A DNA stretch of 32,555 bases from Sporisorium sorghi (lineage: Eukaryota > Basidiomycota > Ustilaginomycetes > Ustilaginales > Ustilaginaceae), in assembly GCA_023212695.1 (NCBI GenBank), contig JALCCG010000206.1, positions 5,490 to 38,044 on the forward strand, given 5' to 3'. Made by a program: the position numbers and the translations under genes. The notes beneath the pieces are model-generated. The model was not told the origin of the DNA, ran no database searches, and saw only the letters and a list, made by a program, of their open reading frames with translations. Shown one piece after another: positions 1-9,419 of this stretch; the stretch's first letter is position 1, and each line of letters starts with the position of its first letter.

Positions 1-86
1 GGGGGGGGGGCTGAGAAAAAAAAAAAAGCAGGGTGTTTTAAAAAAAAAAAACGGGCACCAATTTCGAAAGAGGGGGAAGAGTTGGG

Positions 87-126
<40 letters not shown>

Positions 127-255
127 AACACGCACGCGGAAAGCGAAGATCTCCTGCACAAGTGGAGCGGCGGCAGGGTCCAATCTGACTCGACGATCAA
201 CTCTTTCCTTACTGCTTCATCCTCATTCCACGTCTCACTCTTCTCAAAGGCTAAC
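1..255. other. Left end of window and upstream region of the Arl3-type GTPase gene
   Basis: The sequence opens with ten G, followed by A runs at about 16-27, 40-51 and 90-122 (the last about 33 bases). After that it is ordinary mixed sequence up to the first ATG at 256. No gene is visible. The homopolymer-rich edge looks like an assembly break. The stretch from about 123 to 255 should hold the 5' leader and part of the promoter of the GTPase gene, but I see no clear TATA box. Confidence 0.5.
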
Positions 256-1471
256 ATGTACCATCTGATCACCGGCTTGTACGGTAAGCATTCAGGACGG
301 GACTTCTTTGGGGCTAGGTGACCGACGGTCCAGAACATGTCTTGCTGACCAACTTCACGCTGTTTGCAACCTCAGCCGAGTGGACAAAGAAGCCGCGCTT
401 CAATGTTCTCATCGTCGGACCTTCTGGTGTTGGGAAGTCATGCCTTCTCGAAAAGGTGAGTCAAACGCAAGCAGCTTCCTACCATCCCAGACCGGTTGGG
501 ATCTTCGCTCACAATCCGTCTCTGCTCCACAGATCAAAAGCCTCTACCTCAAACGACCCGCTCTACCGCCGAACAAGATCGCCCCTACTGTCGGTCAGAA
601 TGGTACGCATCACTTTATCCCCACAGTCTTGGCAGATACATGCTTCACTGACACAGCCTTACTTCGACACGACAGTCCTCGAACTGACGTTGCTAAACAT
701 GCACATGCATTTCTGGGACCTGGGCGGGTCGCAGTCCGTGCGCACACTCTGGAGCAAGTACTACGACGAATCGGATGCCGTTGTCTGGGTCGTCGATGCG
801 CGGCACTTTGTCGCACTCCACGCGCAGAGCCAGAAGCAGCAGCACGGCCATGTCAAGGGCAAAGCGAGAGCGACAGCGCCTGATGCCGGGACGGAAGCAT
901 TCGACGCTCGCGAATCGTCTTGGAAGCTCCTGTGTAAGTGCTGAGTCTGTCGAGACGAGTGTACAACAACCCACTGACTCTGGGCGTTTGCTTCTTTGCT
1001 GGCAATACAGCCGAGCTGTTGATACATCCAAGCCTGGAAGGTCGACCGATCCTCATTATCGCGAATAAGACCGACGACTGCGAGTCAATATCCACCGACC
1101 TCGCACGCACCATCAAGAACTGGTTTGCCGAAAAGCTAGCTCACATCGACGAGGATCCGGAGAAGTCGTCGCTACCACCTGAAAGACAGACTGACAACGT
1201 CTTTGCCGACAACGAGGAGGAATCGTACCGGCCCCCACCAGCGTCTGCGCGGTCAACATTGAACAACAGAGAGTACGAATGGGATGTGCTCCTGGCAAGT
1301 GCTATCGAAGGGTGAGTGTTCGCCGGCTCTTTAACTTGGGTCAGGAGGGTCTGAGCGTGCGCTGACATCTCTGAACCTTGGGGTTGCATTCAAAACAGCA
1401 CTGGAGTCCACGATGCGGTAGATTGGCTCTCGATTCGCGTACAGGCGTCACAGGCTGGACGTTCGAGATGA
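256..1471 (+). CDS. ARL3: ARF-related small GTPase, ARFRP1/Arl3 family
   Basis: Exons 256-283, 376-455, 533-602, 676-933, 1011-1311 and 1399-1471 join in frame to 269 residues. The N-terminus MYHLITGLY matches the ARFRP1/yeast Arl3 start (MYTLLSGLY in human). In that family it is N-acetylated rather than myristoylated and recruits the protein to the trans-Golgi through Sys1. A P-loop (GPSGVGKS, 24-31), switch I TVG (55-57), WDLGG (73-77), NKTD (164-167) and a final GVHDAVDWL helix are visible. The spacing from TVG to FWDLGG is 14 residues, as in human ARFRP1, which fixes the exon 3/4 junction. Odd points: Ser78 sits where the catalytic Gln should follow DLGG; the P-loop is not the ARF form GLDNAGKT; NKQD is NKTD; and there are insertions near 105-140 and 185-235. 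The family role is Golgi/endosome traffic; a non-cycling role for this copy would be inference. Confidence 0.86.
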
Positions 1472-1648
1472 CGTCGGCCATCTTTTGCAAGTTGTCACCG
1501 TACACTGCCACCATCACCGTCACCCTTCTGAGGCGATGAATATGTCAAGCAGAGACCTAGAGCTCTCGCTAAACCCATTCGATGCAAGGCCAAGAAGAAC
1601 GAGCGTGTGAGGCAGGTCTGTCACGTGTTTTCCACGTTTTTGGCACCG

Positions 1649-1713
<65 letters not shown>

Positions 1714-2239
1714 GGCGATTTTCGTCCTGCTGTTTTCTTCTCGTCTTTCCTCTCTTCCACCACCAAGCCCACATCAGAAGTAAGTTTCTTCTCCAAAGAG
1801 TCGACCATCGACATCATCCACAAGCTTCCCGTTCCTTGCTCTACAAAATGATGCAACACTTTTCGAAAGGGTAGGTCGACCTGTCCTGCAAGACGATCGT
1901 CTCGATGAACTCTTTTCACAACAACATACAACTTTAATATACTCTGACACCCACACACACGAAGGAGCCCTTCTCTTGACGACAAGGGTGGGAGGTTGAA
2001 GGACGGGAAGCTATGGAAACGTTTTCGCAGTCGAACGTCGAGTGATCGATTGCTGACAGCTGTCTCTCTTTGCTTTGCTTCTTGCTTCTCTTGGCACCGC
2101 TCAGATCAAGTTCAAGGGTCGAGAACAACGTCATGGACTTGTGCGATTTGCAACATTCTCAATTGCGCTTCTGACTGACTGCAGCAAAAATTCTCGTTTT
2201 GTAGGATGTATGCAACTCGACGTCCGACGCGGAATGCTT
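1472..2239. other. Convergent intergenic region with a 62-base A tract
   Basis: This is the shared 3' region of the GTPase gene (+) and the hydroxyacyl-CoA dehydrogenase gene (-). It contains an uninterrupted run of about 62 A at 1649-1710. I found no credible coding sequence. The open frames crossing the tract are lysine or phenylalanine runs produced by the homopolymer itself. Confidence 0.6.
1649..1710. repeat. Poly(A) tract, about 62 bases
   Basis: A single uninterrupted A run lies between ggcaccg and gtcggcg, in the convergent intergenic region. No target-site duplication or retroelement body is obvious next to it. It is the longest homopolymer in the window. Confidence 0.95.
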
Positions 2240-3394
2240 TTACTTGGCAGGGTAGTCGTAGAAGCCCTGTCAACGCCCAGAGAGAGAGAGAGAGAGCAAG
2301 AGCAAAAAGAAGTCAAAAGTCGTCAGTCAGCCTCCATCCTGCCATCACAAACCTCTTCTGCGCTCAACGCGCCAACCACGCACCTTGCCACTCTTCTTTC
2401 CGTACCAACCAGCATCGACCATGCGCCCGAGCAGCACGGCGGGGCGGTACTTGCTGTCTGCCGTCTCACGATACAGCGTTTCCATGATGCTGAGGCACGT
2501 GTCGAGACCGATGAAGTCCGCCAGTGTCAGTGGGCCCATTGGGTGGTTCATGCCGAGGCGGAGGGTTTTGTCGATGTCCTCCTTGGACGCGATGCCCTTT
2601 TCGAGGGCCATGACGGCTTCGTTGATGAACGGCATGAGCAGACGGTTTGAGACGAAGCCGGGGACGTCTTTGGAGGTGGTGACTTGCTTGCCGCAGGCCT
2701 GGGCGAATGCACGGGAGCGGTCGACGATGTCGGGGCTGGTTTGGATTGCGGGGATGAGCTCGACGAGTGGCATGACGGGGACTGGGTTGAAGAAGTGGAT
2801 GCCCAGAGCCTGTCCGTAAGTCAAAGCGACTCATGTGTCAGTATTCACGTTCAACAATGACCAACGAGCAGGTCAGCCATCGAAGCTAGAGGCGAAACTT
2901 ACCCGAGCGGGACTCTTCCACGCCTCTTCGGAACCCGGCTTGACGTGTGCGCCCACCGCGCTCGCCGCGATCTTGCTGACGCTGATGCTGCTCGTGTTGG
3001 TCGCCAGGATCGTCTCGAGCGGCAGACTCGACGCGAGCGTTCCAAAGATCTTCTGCTTGATCGCCAGGTTCTCCGTCGCCGCCTCGATGACCATATCCGC
3101 CGCTGCGCCCTTGCCGCCCTTGCTGGCGAAATCTTCCAGCTTTTCCACGGTGATCAGCCGTGCCCGCGCGGCGTCGGCGTCCGATTGCTGGATCTTGCCC
3201 TTGCTGACGTCCTTTTTGAGTAGAGTCTCGAAGAAGCTCACACCCTTCTGGAGCGCTGCGGGTGAAGCGTCGCAAAGCAGCACCGTGGGGATCTGCGCGC
3301 GGAGGGCGGCGACGTAGGCGATGCCAAGGCCCATCTGGCCTGCACCCACCACGCCGAGCGTCTTGACTCCGTGAGCGACTGTTGCGGCGGCCAT
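2240..3394 (-). CDS. 3-hydroxyacyl-CoA (3-hydroxybutyryl-CoA) dehydrogenase
   Basis: Minus-strand exons 3394-2903, 2809-2384 and 2266-2240 give 314 residues, the usual length for single-function HAD enzymes. The enzyme oxidises L-3-hydroxyacyl-CoA to 3-ketoacyl-CoA with NAD. The Rossmann motif GAGQMG is at 17-22. The catalytic His169 lies in GIHFFNPVPVM. The C-terminal domain has GFVSNRLLMPFINEA, ADFIGLD and GWYGKKSGKGFYDY. The last exon is only 27 bases and supplies GFYDYPAK, completing the family signature; its intron ends in a (CT)n tract and gacag. ATG 3394 is the first in-frame Met, and codons upstream lack Met. No PTS1 is present and no clear mitochondrial presequence follows this start. 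Smuts are known to have a mitochondrial enzyme of this type (Had1), so location is unsettled. A short insertion (about 148-164) precedes the HFFNP motif. Confidence 0.9.
2267..2383 (-). other. Terminal intron of the dehydrogenase gene with an AG/CT microsatellite as polypyrimidine tract
   Basis: On the minus strand the donor is aag|gtgcgt and the acceptor ttgacag|GGC. The (AG)n run at 2279-2296 reads as (CT)n on the coding strand and lies directly before the acceptor, so the microsatellite acts as the polypyrimidine tract. A ctgactgac branch-type sequence lies further upstream. Retention of the intron would replace GFYDYPAK with a basic tail ending RRRGL. Confidence 0.75.
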
Positions 3395-4090
3395 GTTGTT
3401 GAAAATGAAACGAGAAAGCGCAGGGTCGTCTGCGTCGATGGTGGTGGTGGAAAGCGTTGGTGTTGGAAGCGTAACAACGAGCGGTGCGGTGGAGCAAGCG
3501 AAATGCGGCCCGAGCCAACTAGCAAAAGAGTCTGGGGCTCCAAGCGTCCCACAAATCAACCGGCCACGCTGTTTTTCGGGCAAATCTTCACGTCTTCTCC
3601 ACTGCGCTTCTGCTGCTCAGACCGGCTTCTGGCCCGGCCCGCGTCTTTTCAACGGTCACATGCCGCCCGCTAAGACGGAATCTCAATTCATTGCCCAACG
3701 ACGACCCTTCCACACTCGACCATCTCTCTTTTGCGGTAGATTGTGCAAGATTGTAATGTGATTAAAGAAGCAATGACAAAGAGACCCAAGGTGGTTCAAA
3801 GGCCAGCAGTGAAGCAGACAGTGATGAAACAAGATATTAGCAAGAGACTGTGACGGGGTGGAAACGGGAGCGTGCCCGAGGGAATAGAGAGCGGATGGGG
3901 GATTGCGCCGTATGCGCTGCAGGTGAGAAGGTCGTGAATACGTCGTAACTAGCGCGAAGGTGCGTCCAGATAGCAATGCAGACGGGTTGCAGCAGTCCAA
4001 GCAGCAAGAGATCTCCGGTGCAAAGCGGTCTAGGTATAAAAAAAAATAAAATGTGACGTTGAAGGCGAGTAGAGGCTCAGAGATGAGGCC
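3395..4090. other. Intergenic region upstream of the dehydrogenase gene and downstream of the RGS gene
   Basis: This should hold the promoter and leader of the minus-strand dehydrogenase gene and the 3' end of the minus-strand RGS gene. A minimal start-stop uORF (ATG TGA on the minus strand, 3661-3656) lies 262 bases before the dehydrogenase ATG, if that region is transcribed. An A-rich patch at 4038-4050 just beyond the RGS stop codon may take part in 3' end formation. No gene is visible. Confidence 0.5.
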
Positions 4091-6388
4091 TCAAGGGTTG
4101 GGTTGAGGAAGCCCGTGCGATGCAGGCGCGGCAGCAGCCACGGAAGGAACGGCAGGCACCGCTTTCGAGCTTGGCTTTTGCGGGCTCGAGGACGGTCGGT
4201 ACGAGCCCGAGTCGAGCGACGCACGTGCGTCGTTGCTGTTCTGCGCAAGCATGTCAGCCGACTTGAGCTGCATGGCTTCAAAGACGGCTCTGCCCACAGC
4301 GGGACCGGCGTTCTGCTCCGGATCGATGCGGCCTGCCTCGAGTGCTTCCGTGTACTCCTCTACAGATCGCACGAGTTGGATGAAGCGTGCGTCTTTGATG
4401 AAACGGGGCACCGAATCGGTCGCCATCAACCTAAAGACATGGTCCTGGATGCGCTCGTACAGCCTCACCATGACCTGAAGCTGACTCGCGTGCAAGGGGA
4501 TGCGCAAGCGCTTGGCGACCACCGCAGCCTTTCTCTCCTCGATCGAGGCTGCCTCGGTGGTATGGCCGTGAGGCGAATTGCTGCCGATCAAGGTAGTGCC
4601 GAGTTGCGTGGTGGATGCCGAGGGGGAGGCGCTTTGCGAAGACAGGGACGAGATCTTGGCGTCGGCCAGAATCTTGTTCATGTAGAGGATCAACTCGGTT
4701 CGAAGGTTGTGGTCGATGTTGAGCTCGCAAGGCGAAGATGGCGCGAGGTAGGTATCGTAGATGACAAACGCCATGCTCACCAGATCCTGCTGGTGCCTCT
4801 CCATGGCATTCAAGCCCTGAGAATCCTCGTCGGCCTTGTCCTTGTTGGCGCCGGCCAGAGCGCCAGTGACGCTGCGACCGAGTCGGCGCCCGACACCGCC
4901 CTTGTCCTTGGACGGAGTCTGAACAGCCACGGCACTCGAGGTGGTGTGGAAGCGACGCTTGAAATCCTGAACGTCGAGCCAGAAGCTGAGGTTCTCCTCG
5001 CAAAAGTTTTGGCGCAGGAACTCGCGGAAGAGGGAGCGCAGCGCGGGCTCCTCGAGGATGTTCTTGAGCCGGTTCGTGTTGCTGTCTCGGCTGCTGTAAG
5101 AGGAAGAGTCGTGGAGGCCTTGGCCGATGGCTGCGGCTCCGCCTGTGACGGGTGTCGAGCCGGGCTCGTTGCGCAGCTTGGTGGAAGGCTTGCGCGCCAG
5201 ACGAGAATCGTGCGAACCGGGACTGCCCGTGTCGAGCGATGCTTGAGGAACGCTGTGCTTGCTCTGATGGCCAGAAGCGGGATCGTCGGCCAAGCGACGG
5301 CTGTCGGCCCTGGCAGGGCTCGAGACGCCCGAGGAAGGAGACTGGGTGCCATCCCATCGAGCCACCTGGCGACCTCTCTCGGTGACGCCGTAGACCGTCT
5401 TGGAATGGCATCGGAAATGGCCATCGCTGACGCCACCGCGTCCGTCTTCTACGCGGATGAGGACGTCTCGATCGTCGTAGGGCTCCATTTCGCGCTTGGA
5501 TTTGTCGAGAACGAGGCAGATGAGATCGAGACGCTGGAAATGCGCCATGATCTCGGCGGCCTCGTCCTTGCCACAGACAGTGGTAAAGTCGCAGAGCCAA
5601 TCGAGCGCACCCATGGCATTGAATGTGTGCTTGACGGTGCGATGGCCACGGCCTTTGACCTTTTCCTGAATGTCGGCCAGGTCGATGCCCAAGGTGCGAT
5701 CGATGATGGCTTCCGTGTGATCTGCTTTGGCGCCGGGTGGAGGAGCAGATTCGTAATTTGGCGAGCGACCGACGAAACGTCTAAAGATGACTTCGAGGAC
5801 AGGCGTGTTGATGAGCAGCTCGTCGTCGGAAGCGCGTCTCTCGAGATGGAGCAGCTTCATGCAGATGGGTTGGGACGAAAAGACTCTGAGCAGATGGTCG
5901 CCGTTGATGCCATTCTTGGTGATGAAGCGCTCGAGGATGTGGAGACCTTTGGGCGTGAGCATATAGACGCCCTTGTCCTTGAAGACGGGGTTGGAGGCAT
6001 CGCCTGCATTTTCGATGAGGCGTGCGTCCATAAAGTGTTGGCAGATGCCCTTGGCCATCTCGCGGTTCATGCTGAACGTGGTTGTGGTGGTGGTGGTGAC
6101 GACGCGACTGGGCTCTTTGGGATCGGGCGCACGATTGGACTGCGAGAATTTGAGGTGGGAGAGGTTCTCGGCGGCTTCGTCGGTGGTGAACGAGTTGTGA
6201 TAGGTTTTGAAATACTGACGATGCGTGCCAAGCTCGAGCGAGACGATGAGCGTGGCAAAGAGATCGTGCGTATCCTTGGCAAAAGGGCGGCCGCGCCTTG
6301 TGGTCTTCATCATGCGACTGGTGGTCTGCTGTTTGGTCCTGGTGGACAGATCACCAGGCAAGCTTCCGGAGCTGTCGGTGGGAGGCAT
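4091..6388 (-). CDS. Regulator of G-protein signalling, DEP-RGS type (Sst2/FlbA-like)
   Basis: A single exon encodes 765 residues; ATG 6388 is the first Met in a frame that continues open upstream to a GTG. Two DEP-like segments (about 40-155, fungal type, and 234-346, with LDWLCDF and VYGVTERGR) precede a serine-rich linker. The RGS domain (about 441-672) begins LKNILEEPALRSLFREFLRQ and contains FCEENLSFWLDVQDF. RGS proteins of this layout speed up GTP hydrolysis by heterotrimeric G-alpha, and the DEP part ties them to pheromone receptors and membranes, as in yeast Sst2. The RGS fold is interrupted by two low-complexity insertions (about 481-528 and 580-627). The tail after 690 is Ser/Pro/Ala-rich. 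It is divergent from the PP2A activator gene across a 1.57-kb region. In a smut the expected targets are the G-alpha subunits of mating and cAMP signalling; that is inference. Confidence 0.9.
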   Translation of the reverse strand: MPPTDSSGSLPGDLSTRTKQQTTSRMMKTTRRGRPFAKDTHDLFATLIVSLELGTHRQYFKTYHNSFTTDEAAENLSHLKFSQSNRAPDPKEPSRVVTTTTTTTFSMNREMAKGICQHFMDARLIENAGDASNPVFKDKGVYMLTPKGLHILERFITKNGINGDHLLRVFSSQPICMKLLHLERRASDDELLINTPVLEVIFRRFVGRSPNYESAPPPGAKADHTEAIIDRTLGIDLADIQEKVKGRGHRTVKHTFNAMGALDWLCDFTTVCGKDEAAEIMAHFQRLDLICLVLDKSKREMEPYDDRDVLIRVEDGRGGVSDGHFRCHSKTVYGVTERGRQVARWDGTQSPSSGVSSPARADSRRLADDPASGHQSKHSVPQASLDTGSPGSHDSRLARKPSTKLRNEPGSTPVTGGAAAIGQGLHDSSSYSSRDSNTNRLKNILEEPALRSLFREFLRQNFCEENLSFWLDVQDFKRRFHTTSSAVAVQTPSKDKGGVGRRLGRSVTGALAGANKDKADEDSQGLNAMERHQQDLVSMAFVIYDTYLAPSSPCELNIDHNLRTELILYMNKILADAKISSLSSQSASPSASTTQLGTTLIGSNSPHGHTTEAASIEERKAAVVAKRLRIPLHASQLQVMVRLYERIQDHVFRLMATDSVPRFIKDARFIQLVRSVEEYTEALEAGRIDPEQNAGPAVGRAVFEAMQLKSADMLAQNSNDARASLDSGSYRPSSSPQKPSSKAVPAVPSVAAAAPASHGLPQPNP

Positions 6389-7960
6389 GATGGCGGCGAA
6401 GTTTGGCAGGAATTTATAGGCCACGGGGTGGGGGAGCCAGGTTTGCCAAAGAGCGGCGTGCGACTGTGTGCGAGCCGTGAAACGCTAGGCACGGAGGTCT
6501 ATGCGCCGAGTCTGAGCGAAAGCGCTAGGCCAGGGCTCGAGCAACCGCGGTTGTTGGTCGTGCCAGTGCGCTGCAGTGGGGCGAGAGAAGGTCCAAGCGC
6601 ACAGAGAGAGGCTGGGGAAAGAGAACAGCGCGTGGTTGCGCAATCAAAGCGTGCAGATCAGCCTAGCTGCGGGCCAGTGGTGTTGGTGGGGATGGTGGGG
6701 ATGGTGACGATGATGATGGTGATGGTGGTGCGGGCAGCCCAAGCGCGGACGGGAGCAGATTGAGGTTACGTTTCGAAGGGACTCTGCCAGCGTCGACGGG
6801 GTATGTAGGCAGAAGGACTGGTGTTGGGGCAGGGGCGTAGCTTGGCGTTGCGGACTAGCGCGATGAGAAGGGAGGTCAAAGCGGGGTCAAGAAGAATGGA
6901 GCTGAGTTGGCTGGCGCTGGCGAATGAATGCGTTGGAACTCGGGCCTCTTGCAGATGTGATGGGTAGTGAAGATGAGGCTAGACGGCGATCCCGGACCAG
7001 CGATATGAGTTGGAACCAGCGAACGAAACAGACCAAAATGTGAGAGACCAAGGAAGGCGAGAGAGGGTATCGAGGATGGAAGATGGATGTCGACCACCAC
7101 GCACAGAGGCGGACGAAAGAACTGCAATTCACATTTCTCAACTCAATTTGCACTTTCTCCCTTTCTGTCTCTGTCTCTGTCTCTCTCTTTTCGATTCACA
7201 CGATCAAAGGGAAAGTGGTGGGGAAGCTTTTTCAAAACGAAGAAAAAGGGGATTTTTTCCCTTCCTTTTTTTTTTTTTTTTTTTTTTTTTCCTCCCCTCC
7301 TTTTCGAAGAGCATGAGGAGCGGAGCTGGACTCGACTGCAAACACTGCAGCGGATCCACTCGAACGGTGCAACGCAGCTTGGCGCAGATGAGCACGCATG
7401 GGAAGATGAAAACTAGCAAAGCCACTGCAATGTGAAGCTGAAGAGTTTGAACACCGAACAGCCATGTGGCAAAGCTGTTGCTCTCCTTGAGACGGGAGAG
7501 AGAAAGGAGGACAGCGAGCAGGCAAGTTTGTCCACCAAGTCTCGACCCTCTGAAACAACAAATTTCAAATTTTCCGAAGAAGTGGGCAATTGCAACGCTA
7601 GACAGTCGAGCCTCGACTCAGACTGCGCGCTGGTGACAAGCCAAAGGGAAAGAAGGCTTGATCACGTACCACCCACTTCGTAATGGCCACTTCGCCCACA
7701 ATCCTTGACACGCAACACGACTCCATGAGAGGATGTCCGACGCATCGTGTTTGAACAGCAGCAACCCATACACGCGCGCTCAGAGGCTATGCACCAATTT
7801 CGATTAATTCCAGAATGTTAAGTCGTTGGACCCTGCTGTGGAGGGTTTTCTCCAAGCGTTCAGCTTCGCTTTGCCTTTTTCCCATGCTACGCCATGGTCA
7901 CTCGGCTCATCCGCTCCTTCTCTCACCCCAACACATCCGCACAGAACCCTGATAGTCAAC
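6389..7960. promoter_or_regulatory. Divergent upstream region of the RGS and PP2A-activator genes
   Basis: These 1.57 kb separate two divergent genes and should hold both promoters. The plus strand is pyrimidine-rich at about 7147-7196 (repeated tgtctc units) and has a run of about 25 T at 7266-7290. The minus strand has tataaatt at 6418-6411, but it is only about 25 bases from the RGS ATG, too close for a normal TATA box with a leader. A GATGRTGATG-type repeat lies at about 6690-6728. I see no credible gene; open frames here are short and of low-complexity composition. Confidence 0.5.
7266..7290. repeat. Poly(T) tract, about 25 bases
   Basis: An uninterrupted T run inside a longer pyrimidine-rich stretch (about 7253-7305) in the upstream region of the PP2A-activator gene. 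Long dT/dA tracts exclude nucleosomes in fungal promoters, so a promoter role is possible but not shown. Confidence 0.85.
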
Positions 7961-9419
7961 ATGACAGATACAGCCTTGAACGCGCCCGTCCCAGACGCAG
8001 CCAAGGATGCCATCATCTCTAAGCTGCGTGGCTCGCAAAGTGCTTTGTCACCACAGGAGCCGCGCTCGGCTGCTCCGAGTTCTTCGTCCGCAGCGTCTGC
8101 CAGCGAAACAGCAGCACCACAAGCGACGGCAGACGACATAGCATCGGTTCCGCTGTCGGATCACACCTTCCAAGAACCGCGCAAACGCATCGTATCGCCC
8201 TCATCACTCTCCAGATTCGAGCAATCGGACGCCTTTGCCGAGATTCTCGCCTTCATCCGTGTCTGCAACACTAGCGTCGTCGGAAAGACGCTGACGGAAG
8301 ACATTCCCACATCTTCGGCATGTCGCGTCATTATCGATATCCTCGAACAAGTGGCTGCGCTGCGCAGATCCACGCCACCAGACGCTTCCGTCGGATGTTC
8401 GAGATTCGGCAACCCTGCCTTCCGCACCTTTTACGCCAAGATTCGTGACAACAACGACCGTCTCCATCGCATGATCCCAGGCCTCGAGCAAGACGATGAG
8501 TCGACTCGCTCAGCGCGGGCCGAGCTTGCCGTCTACTTCCAAGAGAGCTGGGGCAATGAAAAGCGAATCGATTACGGCAGTGGTATGGAACTCAACATGG
8601 CCTGCTGGTTGTAAGTGCACTGCTAAACTTCAAACCAAAATGTGCAACACTTTTGACTCACTTTCCTCTTACAACTTTGCTTTGGCCGACCCTAGACTCT
8701 GCCTGTGCAAGCTGCGCATCCTGCGTCTGCCCGAAGACGGCGCGGCCATTGTGCTTCGCATCTTTTGGGCCTACATCCAAGTGATGCGTGACATTCAATC
8801 CACTTACTGGCTCGAGCCTGCCGGCAGTCACGGCGTTTGGGGTCTCGACGACTATCACTTCTTGCCTTTCCTTTGGGGAGCGGGTCAGCTCAGCAACCAT
8901 CGTCACCTGCGGCCCAAGGCGATCCACGACCCCGAGATCGTCGACGAGTTTGCACCCAAATACATGTACTTGGCTTGCATCCAGTTCATCAACTCGGTCA
9001 AGACTGCCTCGCTGCGCTGGCACTCGCCCATGCTCGACGACATCTCGGGCGCAAAGTCGTGGAGCAAGGTCAACGAAGGCATGATCAAGATGTACCGCGC
9101 CGAGGTGCTCAAAAAGCTCCCAATCGCCCAGCACATTTTCTTTGGCAGCCTGATCCGCTTCCCAGAACCGGCCGCGGGTGAGTATGAGGAGGAAGACGTC
9201 CAGGAGGATTCCCACGGCCACATCCACCCCGCTGGCCAGCCGCATGCGCACGGCACCGGTGAAGGTCAGGCGGCAGGCTGGGGTGACTGCTGCGGCATCC
9301 CAATCCCTAGCGCGTTCGCAGCGGCCGAACAAGAGAGGAAGCGCCAACAAGGATTCAGTTCGACGCTGCGTGGCGAAAAGCCGTTCGGCACAGGCATCCG
9401 ACGCATTCCTTTTGATTAG
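7961..9419 (+). CDS. Serine/threonine-protein phosphatase 2A activator (PTPA/Rrd family peptidyl-prolyl isomerase)
   Basis: Exons 7961-8610 and 8696-9419 give 457 residues. The intron has a gtaagt donor and a ccctag acceptor and splits a Leu codon (217). The PTPA fold starts at about 69 (FQEPRKRI) and runs through FGNPAFRTFY (149-158), ELNMACWLLCLCKL and the family signature GVWGLDDYHFLPF (263-275), to KLPIAQHIFFGSLI. The protein helps load metal into and activate PP2A catalytic subunits, and has prolyl isomerase activity. The 65-residue Ala/Ser-rich N-terminus and the acidic, His-rich tail (EYEEED, then HGHIH and PHAHG) lie outside the fold. WGDCCGIPIPSAFAAAE near the C-terminus is typical of the longer fungal forms. 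Fungi often have two paralogues (Rrd1, Rrd2); I cannot tell which this is, though the long C-terminus leans to Rrd1. Confidence 0.93.

Noticed and set aside
82..321. Lysine-rich frame at the left end
   Set aside because: The lysines come from the poly(A) run, and the frame overlaps exon 1 of the GTPase gene by chance.
6411..6418. TATA-like tataaatt upstream of the RGS gene on the minus strand
   Set aside because: It is only about 25 bases from the start codon, which would leave almost no leader; probably coincidental.
4103..6763. An open frame of more than 880 codons on the plus strand, opposite the RGS gene
   Set aside because: It is the shadow of a GC-rich, codon-biased gene. Its translation has no domain, is Arg/Gly/Val-rich and extends only slightly beyond the RGS frame, while the minus strand has clear DEP and RGS signatures.
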